From an uncultured Pseudomonadota bacterium (GTDB lineage Bacteria; Pseudomonadota; Gammaproteobacteria; Burkholderiales; Casimicrobiaceae), in NCBI GenBank assembly GCA_937958295.1, contig CALFEY010000192.1:1-15603 (forward strand): DNA of 15,603 nucleotides, read 5' to 3'. A program made the position numbers and the translations under genes. The notes beneath the pieces were generated by a model, which saw only the letters and a list, made by a program, of their open reading frames with translations, did no database searches and had not been told where the DNA came from. Shown in pieces: positions 1-8,990 of this stretch. Position 1 is the first letter of the stretch. Every line of letters starts with the position of its first letter.

Positions 1-284
1 CGCTCTTCGTGTGGGTACTGTTCCGCGCCTACGGCATCGGCCGGCAGGCGGCCCGGCTGTCACGTCCGTTCGCCGCGCTGGTGGCGCAGGGCATCGGCGT
101 GTGGCTCGGCGTGCAGACGTTCATCAACATCGGCGTGAACATGGGCGTGCTGCCCACCAAGGGGCTCACGCTGCCGCTGCTGTCCTTCGGCGGCAGCGGC
201 ATCGTCGCCAACTGCATCGCCCTGGCGATCCTCCTGCGCATCGACTACGAGAACCGGCGGCTGCTGCGGGGGTTTACGGTATGA
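1..284 (+). CDS. ftsW: FtsW, C-terminal end (partial)
   Basis: This is the C-terminal end of the SEDS-family septal peptidoglycan glycosyltransferase FtsW, an inner-membrane protein that polymerises lipid II with FtsI. The gene enters from the left edge with the reading frame set from base 3 and stops with TGA at 282-284, so about 93 residues are present. The segment GVQTFINIGVNMGVLPTKG, followed by GLTLPLLSFGGSG, is the highly conserved last periplasmic loop and membrane helix region of FtsW/RodA proteins. A final hydrophobic helix (IVANCIALAILL) and a short charged cytoplasmic tail (RIDYENRRLLRGF) follow. The position directly before murG matches the dcw cluster, which favours FtsW over RodA. 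The usual serine after FGGS is glycine here, which I regard as a minor variant. The N-terminal part lies outside the window. Confidence 0.93.
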   Translation, partial: LFVWVLFRAYGIGRQAARLSRPFAALVAQGIGVWLGVQTFINIGVNMGVLPTKGLTLPLLSFGGSGIVANCIALAILLRIDYENRRLLRGFTV

Positions 285-303
285 GCGGGTCGAGGGCGAA
301 GCG

Positions 304-1376
304 GTGAACGTCATGATCACCACCGGCGGCACGGGCGGGCACGTCTTCCCGGGCCTCGCGGTCGCGGCCACGCTCGCCGCCCGCGGGGCGGGCGTGTTCT
401 GGCTCGGCACGCGCGAAGGCATCGAGGCGAAGCTCGTGCCGCAACACGGCGTGGAGTTCGAGGGCATCTCCTTCCGCGGCGTGCGCGGCAAGGGCTTGCG
501 TACGCTGCTGCTCGGGCCGTATGCCTTGCTCGGGGCCTGCCTCGCCGCGCGGGCGATCATCCGGCGCCGCATGCCCGACGTGGTGCTGGGCTTCGGCGGC
601 TTCGCGTCGTTCCCGGGCGCGCTATTGGGGACCGCCACGGGTCGCAAGGTCGTGCTGCATGATTCCAATGCCGTCGCCGGACTCGCCACGCGTGTGCTGG
701 CCTACGGCGCGGACCGCATCCTCCTCGGCTTTCCGCAGGCGCTGCGCGGCAAGCACGCGAAGATCGTGGAGTGGGTGGGCAATCCGCTGCGCGACGCGGT
801 GTGTTCGCTGCCGCCGCCTGCCGACCGTTTCGCCGGGCGTGCGGGACCCCTGCGTCTGCTCGTGGTGGGCGGCAGTCTCGGCGCGCAGGCGCTCAATGCG
901 CTCGTTCCCGCGGCGCTCGCGACGGTGCCGCCGGCGCAGCGTCCGCAAGTCGTGCACCAGGCCGGCGAGCGGCACATCGAGGCGTTGCGCGCCGCCTACG
1001 CGCAAGCCGGCGTCGTCGCCGAGTGCCTGCCCTTCATCGACGACATGGCGGCCCGCTACGCATGGGCCGATTTCGTGATCTGCCGCGGCGGCGCGCTCAC
1101 CGTGTCGGAGCTCGCGGCGGTGGGGCTGGGCGCCCTCGTAGTGCCGCTGCCTGGCGCGATCGCCGACGAGCAATCCGCCAACGCGCAGTTCCTGGTTGAC
1201 GCGGGGGCCGCGTGGAAGGAGCCGCAGGACGGCCTCACCGCCGAGCGCCTGCTGGCGCGCCTGCGCTCGCTCGACCGCGCGCGCTGCCTCGCGATGGCGC
1301 TGGCCGCCCATGCGCACGGCAAGCGCGATGCCACCGCGCGCGTGGCGGACGTGTGCATGGCCTTTGGAGCGCGCGC

Positions 1377-1380
<4 letters not shown>
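304..1380 (+). CDS. murG: UDP-GlcNAc:lipid I GlcNAc transferase MurG
   Basis: MurG transfers GlcNAc from UDP-GlcNAc to lipid I on the cytoplasmic face of the inner membrane and so makes lipid II. The product is 358 residues, close to the 355 of E. coli. The N-terminal glycine-rich loop TGGTGGHVFPG (about residues 7-17), the acceptor-side GFGGFASFPG (96-105), HDSNAVAG (119-126), the C-domain loop GGSLGA (189-194) and the donor-binding signature CRGGALTVSE (260-269) are all present, and Glu269 aligns with the E. coli residue that contacts the UDP-GlcNAc ribose. I chose the GTG at 304 because GAGGG (292-296) lies 7 nt upstream; ATG at 313 is an alternative start three codons later. The gene follows ftsW by 19 nt and overlaps murC by 4 nt. 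Confidence 0.97.
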
Positions 1381-2767
<1,387 letters not shown>

Positions 2768-2771
<4 letters not shown>

Positions 2772-3688
2772 TGCTGTACGAGCCCGACCGCTTCGTGGGA
2801 CTGCGCGGCAAGCTCGCGCACGACGCGCCCCTCGCCAAGTACACGAGCTGGCGCGCCGGCGGCCGCGCCGACCTGCTCTATCTTCCCGCTGATCGCGACG
2901 ACCTCGCGGCCTTCCTGCGCACGTTGCCGGCCGCGGTTCCGGTGACGGTGCTCGGCCTTGGCAGCAACACGCTCGTGCGCGATGGCGGCCTGCGCGGCGC
3001 GGTGGTCGTGATGCACGACGCCGGTGCGGCGCTCGCGGTGGCCGACAGTCTCGTCTATGCCGACGCCGGCGCGGCGAGCCCCAAGCTCGCCCGCTTCGCG
3101 GCCACGCACGGCTGCGCCGAGGCCGAGTTTCTCGCCGGCATCCCCGGCACGGTGGGCGGCGCGCTCGCAATGAACGCCGGCTGCTACGGCGGCGAGACCT
3201 GGCGCTACGTCGCGCGGGTGGAGGTCCTGTTGCGCGATGGCACGTTCGTGGTACGCACTCCCTCCGACTATACGATCGCCTATCGGTCGGTGCGCGCCCT
3301 CGCGCCGGTATCGCCGGTGGAGATCTTCACCGCGGGCTGGTTCCGTTTTCCCCAAGGCGATGCCACGGCCGCGCGGGCGCGCATCAAGGAGTTGCTGGGC
3401 AAGCGCATCGCCACCCAGCCGCTGTCGCTGCCCAACGCGGGCAGCGTCTTCCGCAATCCCCCGGGCGACCATGCCGCGCGCCTCATCGATAGCTGCGGGC
3501 TCAAGGGCACCGCGGTCGGCGGCGCGCGCGTGTCGGAGAAGCACGCGAACTTCATCGTCAATCCCGAAGGGGCCGCGAAGGCCGCGGACATCGAGGCGCT
3601 CATCGACGTGGTGCGCGCGGCGGTGCGCATCAAGACCGGGGTCGAGCTCGAGGCGGAAGTGCGCATCGTGGGCGAGGTGGCACGATGA
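2768..3688 (+). CDS. murB: UDP-N-acetylenolpyruvoylglucosamine reductase MurB
   Basis: MurB is the FAD-dependent enzyme that reduces UDP-GlcNAc-enolpyruvate to UDP-MurNAc with NADPH. Visible motifs are YTSWRAGGRAD (25-35), the FAD-binding GLGSNTLVRDGG (63-74), AGIPGTVGGALAMNAG (123-138), Tyr172-Arg173 in AYRSVR, and NAGSVFRNP, whose Ser226 matches the catalytic serine that protonates the substrate; Glu297 in EVRIVG matches the C-terminal catalytic glutamate. At 306 residues it is about 35 shorter than the E. coli enzyme, which fits the shorter type II MurB form better than type I; that is an inference from length and motif spacing. It starts at ATG 2768, overlapping the murC stop as ATGA; the ATG at 2771 could be used instead. 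It also overlaps ddl by 4 nt. Confidence 0.96.
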
Positions 3689-4605
3689 GCGGCGGGTTCG
3701 GGAAGGTCGCGGTGCTGCTGGGCGGCCCGTCCGCGGAGCGCGAGGTCTCGCTCATGTCCGGCAACGGGGTGCTCACGGCCCTGCGCGACAAGGGCGTCGA
3801 CGCGCATCCCTTCGACCCCGCGGAACGCGACTTGTGGGACCTCAAGCGCGAAGGCTTCGATCGGGTCTTCATCGCGCTGCACGGTCGCTTCGGCGAGGAC
3901 GGCACGGTGCAGGGAGCGCTCGAGACGCTGCGGATTCCCTATACCGGCAGCGGCGTGATGGCCTCCGCGCTCGCGATGGACAAATGGCGAACGAAGCTCG
4001 TGTGGCTTGCCAGCGGCGTTCCCACGCCCGGTTACCGCACGGTCGATGCCTCCACCGACTGGATGCGCGTGATCGCGGAGCTTGGGCTGCCGCTCGTAGT
4101 GAAGCCGGCGCGCGAGGGCTCCACGATCGGCATCACCAAGGTCACCACCGCCGATCATGACGAGCTCGCCGTGGCCTGCGAGGCAGCGGCGCGGCACGAC
4201 CCGCTCGTGCTGGTGGAGGAGTTCGTGGCGGGGCAGGAGCTCACGGCCTCCATCGTGAACGGCCGGGCGCTGCCCCTCATTCGCATCGAGGCGCCGCAAG
4301 GCAACTACGACTATCACAGCAAGTACTTCTCCGACGAGACGAAGTACTTCTGCCCGGCGGGCCTGCCCGAGGCCAAGGAGATGGAAATCCGCGCGATGTC
4401 GCTGCGCGCCTTCGACGTGGTGGGATGCAGCGGCTGGGGCCGCGTCGACCTCATCCTGCGTCCCGACGGCTCGTTCTCCCTGCTCGAAGTGAACACGTCG
4501 CCGGGCATGACCGGGCACAGCCTCGTGCCCATGGCCGCCCGCGCCGCCGGCATGTCCTATGCGGACCTGTGCGTGGAGATCCTGCGAGGCGCTCATGTGG
4601 GATGA
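3685..4605 (+). CDS. ddl: D-alanine--D-alanine ligase
   Basis: This cytoplasmic ATP-grasp enzyme joins two D-alanines to give the dipeptide that MurF adds to the peptidoglycan precursor. The product is 306 residues, the same length as E. coli DdlB, and matches it throughout: VAVLLGGPSAEREVSL with the substrate-binding Glu18, ALHGRFGEDGTVQG, VVKPAREGSTIG (Ser146 corresponds to E. coli Ser150), YDYHSKYFSDETKYFCPAG and LLEVNTSPGMTGHS, which carries the metal-binding residues. Tyr214 occupies the position of E. coli Tyr216. A phenylalanine there is linked to D-lactate ligases, so this should be a true D-Ala-D-Ala ligase. The start at 3685 overlaps the murB stop as ATGA, with GAGGTGG about 5 nt upstream. 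Its 3' end overlaps ftsQ by 11 nt. Confidence 0.97.
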   Translation: MSGGFGKVAVLLGGPSAEREVSLMSGNGVLTALRDKGVDAHPFDPAERDLWDLKREGFDRVFIALHGRFGEDGTVQGALETLRIPYTGSGVMASALAMDKWRTKLVWLASGVPTPGYRTVDASTDWMRVIAELGLPLVVKPAREGSTIGITKVTTADHDELAVACEAAARHDPLVLVEEFVAGQELTASIVNGRALPLIRIEAPQGNYDYHSKYFSDETKYFCPAGLPEAKEMEIRAMSLRAFDVVGCSGWGRVDLILRPDGSFSLLEVNTSPGMTGHSLVPMAARAAGMSYADLCVEILRGAHVG

Positions 4606-5338
4606 CGCGCGGCAGATGAATGCGCTTGCCCTCACGCTCGTGGTGCTCTCGATTGCCGGCCTCATCGCCGGCACCATCGCGTTCGTCGTGCGCCTGCCGA
4701 CCTTCGCCTTCGGCGAGGTGGTGATCACCGCTCCCCTGCAGCGGGCGAGCGCGGCGCAGCTCGAAGCCGTGATCCGCGACGACCTCGGCGGCACCTTCTT
4801 CACGATGGACCTGGCGCGCGCTCGCGCCACGCTCGCGCAGGTGCCCTGGGTGCGCGAGGTCGCGCTGCGCCGGCAGTGGCCCGACCGCCTCGAGATCACG
4901 GTGGCCGAGCACGATCCGTTGGCGCGTCTGAACGACGGCCTTTTCGTGAGCGCCCGCGGCGAGGTCTTTGCCGCCGAGTCGCGCGATGCGCTGCCGCGTT
5001 TCGATGGCCCCGAGGCCCGCGCGGCCGAGATGGCGGAGCGCTATCGCGCCTGGAACGACACGCTCGGGCCGCTCGGCCTACGCCTGGCCGAAGTGCGGCT
5101 GTCGCCGCGTGGCGGGTGGCGGTTGCGGGCACGCGGCAACGACGCCGAGCTCGTGCTCGAGCTGGGTCGGGACGATCCCGACGGCCGCCTCGCCCGGTTC
5201 GTGAGCGCGCACGGCCGCACGCTGGGTGCACTGGCGAAGGCGGGCACGAAAGTGGAAGCGGTGGACCTGCGGTATCGGAACGGCTTTGCGGCACGCGTGC
5301 CGTCGTTCCGGGAGAAGGGCACCAAGCCTGCGGCGTGA
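4595..5338 (+). CDS. ftsQ: Cell division protein FtsQ
   Basis: FtsQ is a bitopic inner-membrane protein that joins FtsB and FtsL and links early and late divisome components. The 247-residue product has a short cytoplasmic start (MWDDARQMN), one membrane helix at about residues 9-32 (ALALTLVVLSIAGLIAGTIAF), a periplasmic POTRA region from about 38 to 105 containing the characteristic FFTMDL and VPWVREVALRRQWPDRLEI segments, and a beta-rich domain to the end. The frame is open upstream to 4559. I chose ATG 4595 because GAGG at 4586-4589 sits 5 nt before it and an MW start is usual in betaproteobacterial FtsQ; ATG 4616 would remove part of the cytoplasmic tail. It overlaps the end of ddl by 11 nt. 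The sequence family is fast-evolving, so position in the cluster adds weight. Confidence 0.93.
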   Translation: MWDDARQMNALALTLVVLSIAGLIAGTIAFVVRLPTFAFGEVVITAPLQRASAAQLEAVIRDDLGGTFFTMDLARARATLAQVPWVREVALRRQWPDRLEITVAEHDPLARLNDGLFVSARGEVFAAESRDALPRFDGPEARAAEMAERYRAWNDTLGPLGLRLAEVRLSPRGGWRLRARGNDAELVLELGRDDPDGRLARFVSAHGRTLGALAKAGTKVEAVDLRYRNGFAARVPSFREKGTKPAA

Positions 5339-5385
5339 CGAGCGGCGTGAGGTCAAAAGGCAATGCACGAGGAGCTGGAACGTAC

Positions 5386-6615
5386 ATGAAGGACAGCAAG
5401 AACGTGATCGTGGGACTCGACATCGGGACGTCGAAGATCGTTGCGATCGTCGCGGAGGTTACGGCGGCCGGGGAGCTCGAGATCATCGGGCTCGGCCACC
5501 AGCCGTCGCGCGGCCTGAAGAAGGGCGTGGTCGTGAACATCGAGGCCACGATGGCTTCCATCCAGCGCGTGCTGGAGGAGGCCGAGCTCATGGCCGACTG
5601 CCAGATCAAGGAGGTCTTCACCGGGATCGCGGGCAGCCACATCCGCTGCTACACGTCGCACGGGATGGTAGCGATCAAGGAGAAGGAGGTCACGCAGGCG
5701 GACATCGATCGCGTGGTGGACACCGCCAAGGCGATCCCCATCCCCAACGACCAGCAGATCCTGCACATCGTGCCGCAGGCTTTCACCATCGACGGGCAGG
5801 AGGACGTGCGCGAGCCGCTCGGTATGAGCGGCGTGCGCCTGGAAGTGGACGTGCATATCGTCACCGGGGCCGTGTCCGCGGTGGAGAACATCACCAAGTG
5901 CATTCGCCGTTGCGGCCTCGAGGTGCGCGACGTGATCCTGCAGCCGCTCGCCTCGTCCACTGCCGTGCTGTCGGAGGACGAGAAGGACCTCGGCGTGTGC
6001 CTCATCGACATCGGCGGCGGCACGTCGGACATTGCGGTCTATGCCAACGGCGCCATCCGCCACACGGCCGTGATCCCCATCGCCGGAGACCAGGTCACCA
6101 ACGACATCGCCATGACCTTGCGCACGCCCACCAAGGAAGCCGAGGAGCTCAAGGTGCGCTATGGCTGCGCGTTGCGCCAGCTCGCCGACCCCAACGACGT
6201 GATCGAGGTGCCGGGCGTGGGCGAGCGGGCGCCGCGCAAGCTCTCGCGGCCGATGCTCGCGGAGGTAATCGAGCCGCGCATCGAGGAGCTCTTCCAGTTC
6301 GTACAGTCGGAGGTTCGCCGCAGCGGCTTCGAGGAGATGATCTCGTCGGGGTATGTGATCACCGGGGGCTCGGCGCTGCTGCAGGGGATGACGGAGCTGG
6401 GCGAAGAAGTGTTCCACATGCCGGTGCGCGTAGGAGTGCCCACCTACAGCGGCCACTTGGCGGACGTCGTGCGCAATCCCCGCTACGCGACGAGCATGGG
6501 GCTCTTGCTCGAGGGCCGGGACCAGTACTTGCGCGGGCAGGCTGCGCGCGCGCAGACGACGGGCATCGGGGGGGCCGCGGAGCGGATGCGGCAGTGGTTC
6601 AAGGCAAATTTTTAG
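5386..6615 (+). CDS. ftsA: Cell division protein FtsA
   Basis: FtsA is the actin-like ATPase that tethers FtsZ to the inner membrane and recruits later division proteins. The product is 409 residues (E. coli 420). The phosphate-1 loop GLDIGTSKI (10-18), the second phosphate loop LIDIGGGTSDIAVY (206-219) and the adenosine segment VITGGSALLQGM are present. The SHS2/1C domain lies between the first two, with EVFTGIAGSHI near residue 80. The last residues, AERMRQWFKANF, form an amphipathic helix with basic and bulky hydrophobic faces, the expected membrane-targeting sequence. I chose ATG 5386, which gives the standard N terminus; the frame is open much further upstream but only through ftsQ. GAGGAG at 5369-5374 precedes it by 11 nt. 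There is a 47-nt gap after ftsQ, so coupling is weaker here than between the mur genes. Confidence 0.97.
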   Translation: MKDSKNVIVGLDIGTSKIVAIVAEVTAAGELEIIGLGHQPSRGLKKGVVVNIEATMASIQRVLEEAELMADCQIKEVFTGIAGSHIRCYTSHGMVAIKEKEVTQADIDRVVDTAKAIPIPNDQQILHIVPQAFTIDGQEDVREPLGMSGVRLEVDVHIVTGAVSAVENITKCIRRCGLEVRDVILQPLASSTAVLSEDEKDLGVCLIDIGGGTSDIAVYANGAIRHTAVIPIAGDQVTNDIAMTLRTPTKEAEELKVRYGCALRQLADPNDVIEVPGVGERAPRKLSRPMLAEVIEPRIEELFQFVQSEVRRSGFEEMISSGYVITGGSALLQGMTELGEEVFHMPVRVGVPTYSGHLADVVRNPRYATSMGLLLEGRDQYLRGQAARAQTTGIGGAAERMRQWFKANF

Positions 6616-6689
6616 GAGGCCGAAGAAAGTGAAACCCTACTTTCTTCGGTCTCGGGCTACCGAAAAGTCGCCGGCGGAGCCGGACGATT
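6616..6689 (+). promoter_or_regulatory. Two tandem RNA hairpins in the ftsA-ftsZ spacer
   Basis: Starting on the base after the ftsA stop codon, 6616-6630 pairs with 6639-6653 to give a 15-bp stem with one G-U pair and an 8-nt loop; the inner 11 pairs (6620-6630 with 6639-6649) are perfect. A second hairpin follows: 6666-6675 pairs with 6679-6689 around a GGA loop, with one bulged A at 6684 and one G-U pair. Neither is followed by a T-run, so a simple intrinsic terminator is unlikely. Possible roles are a pause or attenuation site, an RNA processing or stability element separating ftsA from ftsZ mRNA, or a protein-binding site. The rest of the spacer up to 6797 is much less GC-rich than the genes and shows no promoter I would trust. 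Confidence 0.6.
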
Positions 6690-6748
6690 CTTCGCGGAAA
6701 GATCGAACGCAAAACATAAAAACGAGAGTGTCTCGGGGCATCGCGGTT

Positions 6749-6772
6749 ATCGGTTCATCGGTTCATCGGCTT
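6749..6772 (+). repeat. 8-bp tandem repeat upstream of ftsZ
   Basis: The unit ATCGGTTC occurs at 6749-6756 and 6757-6764 and is followed by a partial third copy ATCGGCTT at 6765-6772. The array ends about 14 nt before the ftsZ Shine-Dalgarno region (AGGAGAAGGAG, 6781-6791). Three tandem copies might be a protein-binding array or a slippage-prone tract; the function is not evident from sequence. Confidence 0.55.
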
Positions 6773-6797
6773 ACATCGACAGGAGAAGGAGCACATC

Positions 6798-7979
6798 ATG
6801 TTTGAAATCATCGACCCGACCCAGGACGACGGCGCGGTCATCAAGGTCATCGGGGTGGGGGGCTGCGGCGGCAATGCGGTCGAGCACATGATCATGCGCG
6901 GCCTTGCGGGCGTGGACTTCATCTGCGCCAACACCGATGCGCAGGCCTTGAAGCGCTCGACGGCGCCCACGCAGCTGCAACTCGGCTCCACGCTCACGCG
7001 CGGCCTGGGCGCGGGCGCCAAGCCCGAGATCGGCCGCGACGCCGCGATGGAAGACCGCGACCGTATCGCCGAGATGATCGGCGGCGCCGACATGCTCTTC
7101 ATCACGGCCGGCATGGGCGGCGGCACGGGCACGGGCGCGGCGCCGGTGATCGCCGACATCGCCAAGAGCCTGGGCATCCTCACCGTGGCGGTGGTCACGC
7201 GGCCGTTCGCGTTCGAGGGCAAGCGTCAGCGCGTGGCGCAGGCCGGGGTGGAGGAGCTATCGAAAAAGGTCGATTCGCTCATCATCATCCCCAACGACAA
7301 GCTCATGCAGGTGCTGGGCGACGACATCCCGCTGCTCGACGCCTACGCCGCCGCCAACGACGTGCTGCACGGCGCGGTATCGGGCATCGCGGAGGTCATC
7401 AACAACCCGGGCCTCGTGAACGTCGACTTTGCCGACGTGCGTACCGTGATGGGCGAGGTCGGCATGGCCATGATGGGCTCGGCCACGGCCAACGGTGCCG
7501 AGCGCGGCAAGCTCGCGGCGGAGCAGGCGGTGCGCAGCCCGCTCCTGGAGGACGTTAACCTCGCCGGCGCGCGCGGCGTGCTGGTGAACGTGACCGCCTC
7601 GATGGGCCTCAAGATGAAGGAGTACTACGAGGTGATGAACACCATCAAGGAGTTCACCGCCGAGGATGCGATGGTGATCGTGGGCACGGTGATCGACGAC
7701 AGCATGGGCGATGACCTGCGCGTGACGATGATCGCGACCGGTCTCGGCGGCGCGGTGGCCGCGCAAGCCAAGCCGCGGCCGAAGCTCGAGGTGTTCGAGA
7801 CGGCCGTGATCGAGCGGACCGGCACCGACGGCATGGGCATGCAGGTGGAAACGATCGACTACGACCGCCTCGACCAACCGGCCGTGATGCGCAAGGGCCG
7901 GGCGTCGGTGGCGCCGTCCGTGGCGCCGTCGTTCGATGCCTCGGAAATCCCGGCGTTCCTGCGCAAGCAGGCGGACTGA
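6798..7979 (+). CDS. ftsZ: Cell division GTPase FtsZ
   Basis: FtsZ is the tubulin homologue that polymerises into the cytokinetic Z-ring. The 393-residue product carries the GTP-binding loops GVGGCGGNAV (about 19-28) and the tubulin signature GGGTGTG at 107-113, exactly the E. coli numbering. The T7 synergy loop is NVDFAD (208-213), whose Asp210 and Asp213 match the residues that trigger GTP hydrolysis in the neighbouring subunit. The C-terminal linker is short (about residues 340-380), and the protein ends in EIPAFLRKQAD, the conserved tail that docks FtsA and other partners. The start is well fixed: GGAG at 6788-6791 lies 6 nt before ATG 6798. It is last in the dcw cluster, converges on the minus-strand collar lipoprotein gene with 7 nt between stops, and has a 182-nt leader that may allow its own expression level. 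Confidence 0.98.
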   Translation: MFEIIDPTQDDGAVIKVIGVGGCGGNAVEHMIMRGLAGVDFICANTDAQALKRSTAPTQLQLGSTLTRGLGAGAKPEIGRDAAMEDRDRIAEMIGGADMLFITAGMGGGTGTGAAPVIADIAKSLGILTVAVVTRPFAFEGKRQRVAQAGVEELSKKVDSLIIIPNDKLMQVLGDDIPLLDAYAAANDVLHGAVSGIAEVINNPGLVNVDFADVRTVMGEVGMAMMGSATANGAERGKLAAEQAVRSPLLEDVNLAGARGVLVNVTASMGLKMKEYYEVMNTIKEFTAEDAMVIVGTVIDDSMGDDLRVTMIATGLGGAVAAQAKPRPKLEVFETAVIERTGTDGMGMQVETIDYDRLDQPAVMRKGRASVAPSVAPSFDASEIPAFLRKQAD

Positions 7980-7986
7980 AGACGGG

Positions 7987-8886
7987 CTACTCGCGCGGCG
8001 GGTAGAACCCGCCGTAGAGCAGCATATGGGACAGTCCGGCGGACGGCGGCAGGTTCGGCAACTGGAACGTGCGGGTGCCATCGCCGCCGTACCGGATGCC
8101 GAGCAGCGAGAAGAGCGCGTACCAATCGCTCGCGAGGTCGATCGTTTGCCCCGCGCACAGCGCGTAGCCGGTCAGGTCGTTGGCACGGCTGCCGTAGGCT
8201 ACCCGGGTGATCGCGGGAATATAGGTGCCGTACTCGACCTCGTCACTGTAACGGGGCGTGAGGGCGTCACCGGAGAAGAACGGGTAGGTGCCCGCGGTAG
8301 CGATGCGGTGCTGCAGGGGGGCGCCGCCGCCGGCGACGGGGGCGACCTTGGGCAGCCCGAAGGTGCTGACGCCGTCGCCGCCGAAGCTGTTGCCGATGAG
8401 GGCGAAAAGCTCCTCGTTGCCGCGGATGCTCAGGGCGCGACCGTCGCAGGGCAGCCAGGTTTGCGCCACCGCCTCCTTCGGCTCGTAGGCGAACAGGCGC
8501 ACCTCGCCCACGAGCCCGTCCGGCGCGTCGGCCAGTCCCGGCGTGTCGCCGAGGATGCACCAGGCGGCCGGGGGCCCTGCGGTGGGGCGCAGGGGCGCGA
8601 GATTGGGTACGTTGAAGGATCCCGCGTCCTCGCTGCCGAAAGCCGTGCCGATGCGCTCGAAAAGCTTGAAGTACTGGCCGCGCAGGATCGACTGGCCATT
8701 GCACATGAAGGCGTCTGCGGGCACGAAATCGAGGGGCAGGCACACGAGATCGCCGACCGCCATGCGCGACACGAGCCCGCCGGGCGGGGACGCGTTCCCG
8801 GGGCTCGGCTCGGAATCGGAGCCGCCGCCACAGCCGGCAAGGGCGAGGGAGCTTGCGATCCCTCCGATGAATCGACGACGGTCCAT
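7987..8886 (-). CDS. Predicted Tat lipoprotein with three tail-collar-like repeats
   Basis: The 299-residue product begins with a twin-arginine signal (DRRRFIGG, residues 2-9), a hydrophobic stretch, and a lipobox LAGC with the acceptor Cys19; Gly20 at +2 is compatible with outer-membrane sorting. A Gly/Ser/Pro linker runs to about residue 40. The rest is three copies of a domain resembling the phage tail-collar fold found in tail fibres and microcystin-dependent-protein-like families. Repeat 1 (about 43-100) has CNGQ at 62 and FNVPNLAP; repeat 2 (126-185) has CDGR at 147 and FGGDGVSTFGLP; repeat 3 (219-283) has CAGQ at 244 and YGGDGTRTFQLPNLPP. Start ATG 8886 has GGAGG 6 nt upstream. No phage genes surround it, so a prophage remnant is unlikely. 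Base composition resembles its neighbours. The role is unknown; a surface adhesin or envelope structural protein is a guess. The domain call is confident as a resemblance only. Confidence 0.8.
   Translation of the reverse strand: MDRRRFIGGIASSLALAGCGGGSDSEPSPGNASPPGGLVSRMAVGDLVCLPLDFVPADAFMCNGQSILRGQYFKLFERIGTAFGSEDAGSFNVPNLAPLRPTAGPPAAWCILGDTPGLADAPDGLVGEVRLFAYEPKEAVAQTWLPCDGRALSIRGNEELFALIGNSFGGDGVSTFGLPKVAPVAGGGAPLQHRIATAGTYPFFSGDALTPRYSDEVEYGTYIPAITRVAYGSRANDLTGYALCAGQTIDLASDWYALFSLLGIRYGGDGTRTFQLPNLPPSAGLSHMLLYGGFYPPRE
7996..8014. terminator. Shared hairpin between convergent ftsZ and collar gene
   Basis: CGGCGGGT (7996-8003) and ACCCGCCG (8007-8014) form a perfect 8-bp stem with a 3-nt loop. 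It lies 16 nt past the ftsZ stop and within the last codons (GFYPP) of the minus-strand gene, so it could stop or stabilise transcripts from both sides. Neither strand has a following T-run, so intrinsic termination is not assured and Rho-dependent termination is equally possible. Confidence 0.35.
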
Positions 8887-8990
8887 GCACTGCCTCCGGG
8901 AACCCGTACTGCGCGCGCGAGTATATCGTCCGGCCTGGAGCCCATGCTAAACTCGAAAGCTAACCCGTTGACGCGGCGGGAGAATAACCG
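8887..8990. promoter_or_regulatory. Divergent spacer with candidate promoters for lpxC and collar gene
   Basis: This 104-nt spacer separates two outward-facing starts, so it should hold promoters for both. For lpxC, TGCTAAACT (8945-8953) fits an extended -10 (TGnTAnnnT) and would give a leader of about 30 nt; no good -35 is seen. For the minus-strand lipoprotein, TATACT (complement of 8920-8925) is a good -10 match placed about 34 nt before the ATG, again without a clear -35. Ribosome sites are GGGAG at 8978-8982 for lpxC and GGAGG (complement of 8893-8897) for the lipoprotein. Confidence 0.35.

Noticed and set aside
3280..4899. A 539-codon minus-strand open frame opposite murB, ddl and ftsQ
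   Set aside because: It is antisense to three clearly recognised genes on the other strand and has no motifs of its own.
6629..6805. A 58-codon GTG-started frame in the ftsA-ftsZ spacer, with AGGAGG at 6614-6619 and a stop overlapping the ftsZ start
   Set aside because: The ribosome site and spacing look good, but third codon positions are about half A/T, unlike every real gene here. The supposed ribosome site and start lie inside the 15-bp hairpin, and the product (KPYFLRSRATEKSPAEPDD...) resembles nothing I know.
7987..8886. A prophage remnant
   Set aside because: Only one gene has phage-like domains, it carries a lipoprotein export signal, and integrase, attachment sites or other phage genes are absent on both sides.
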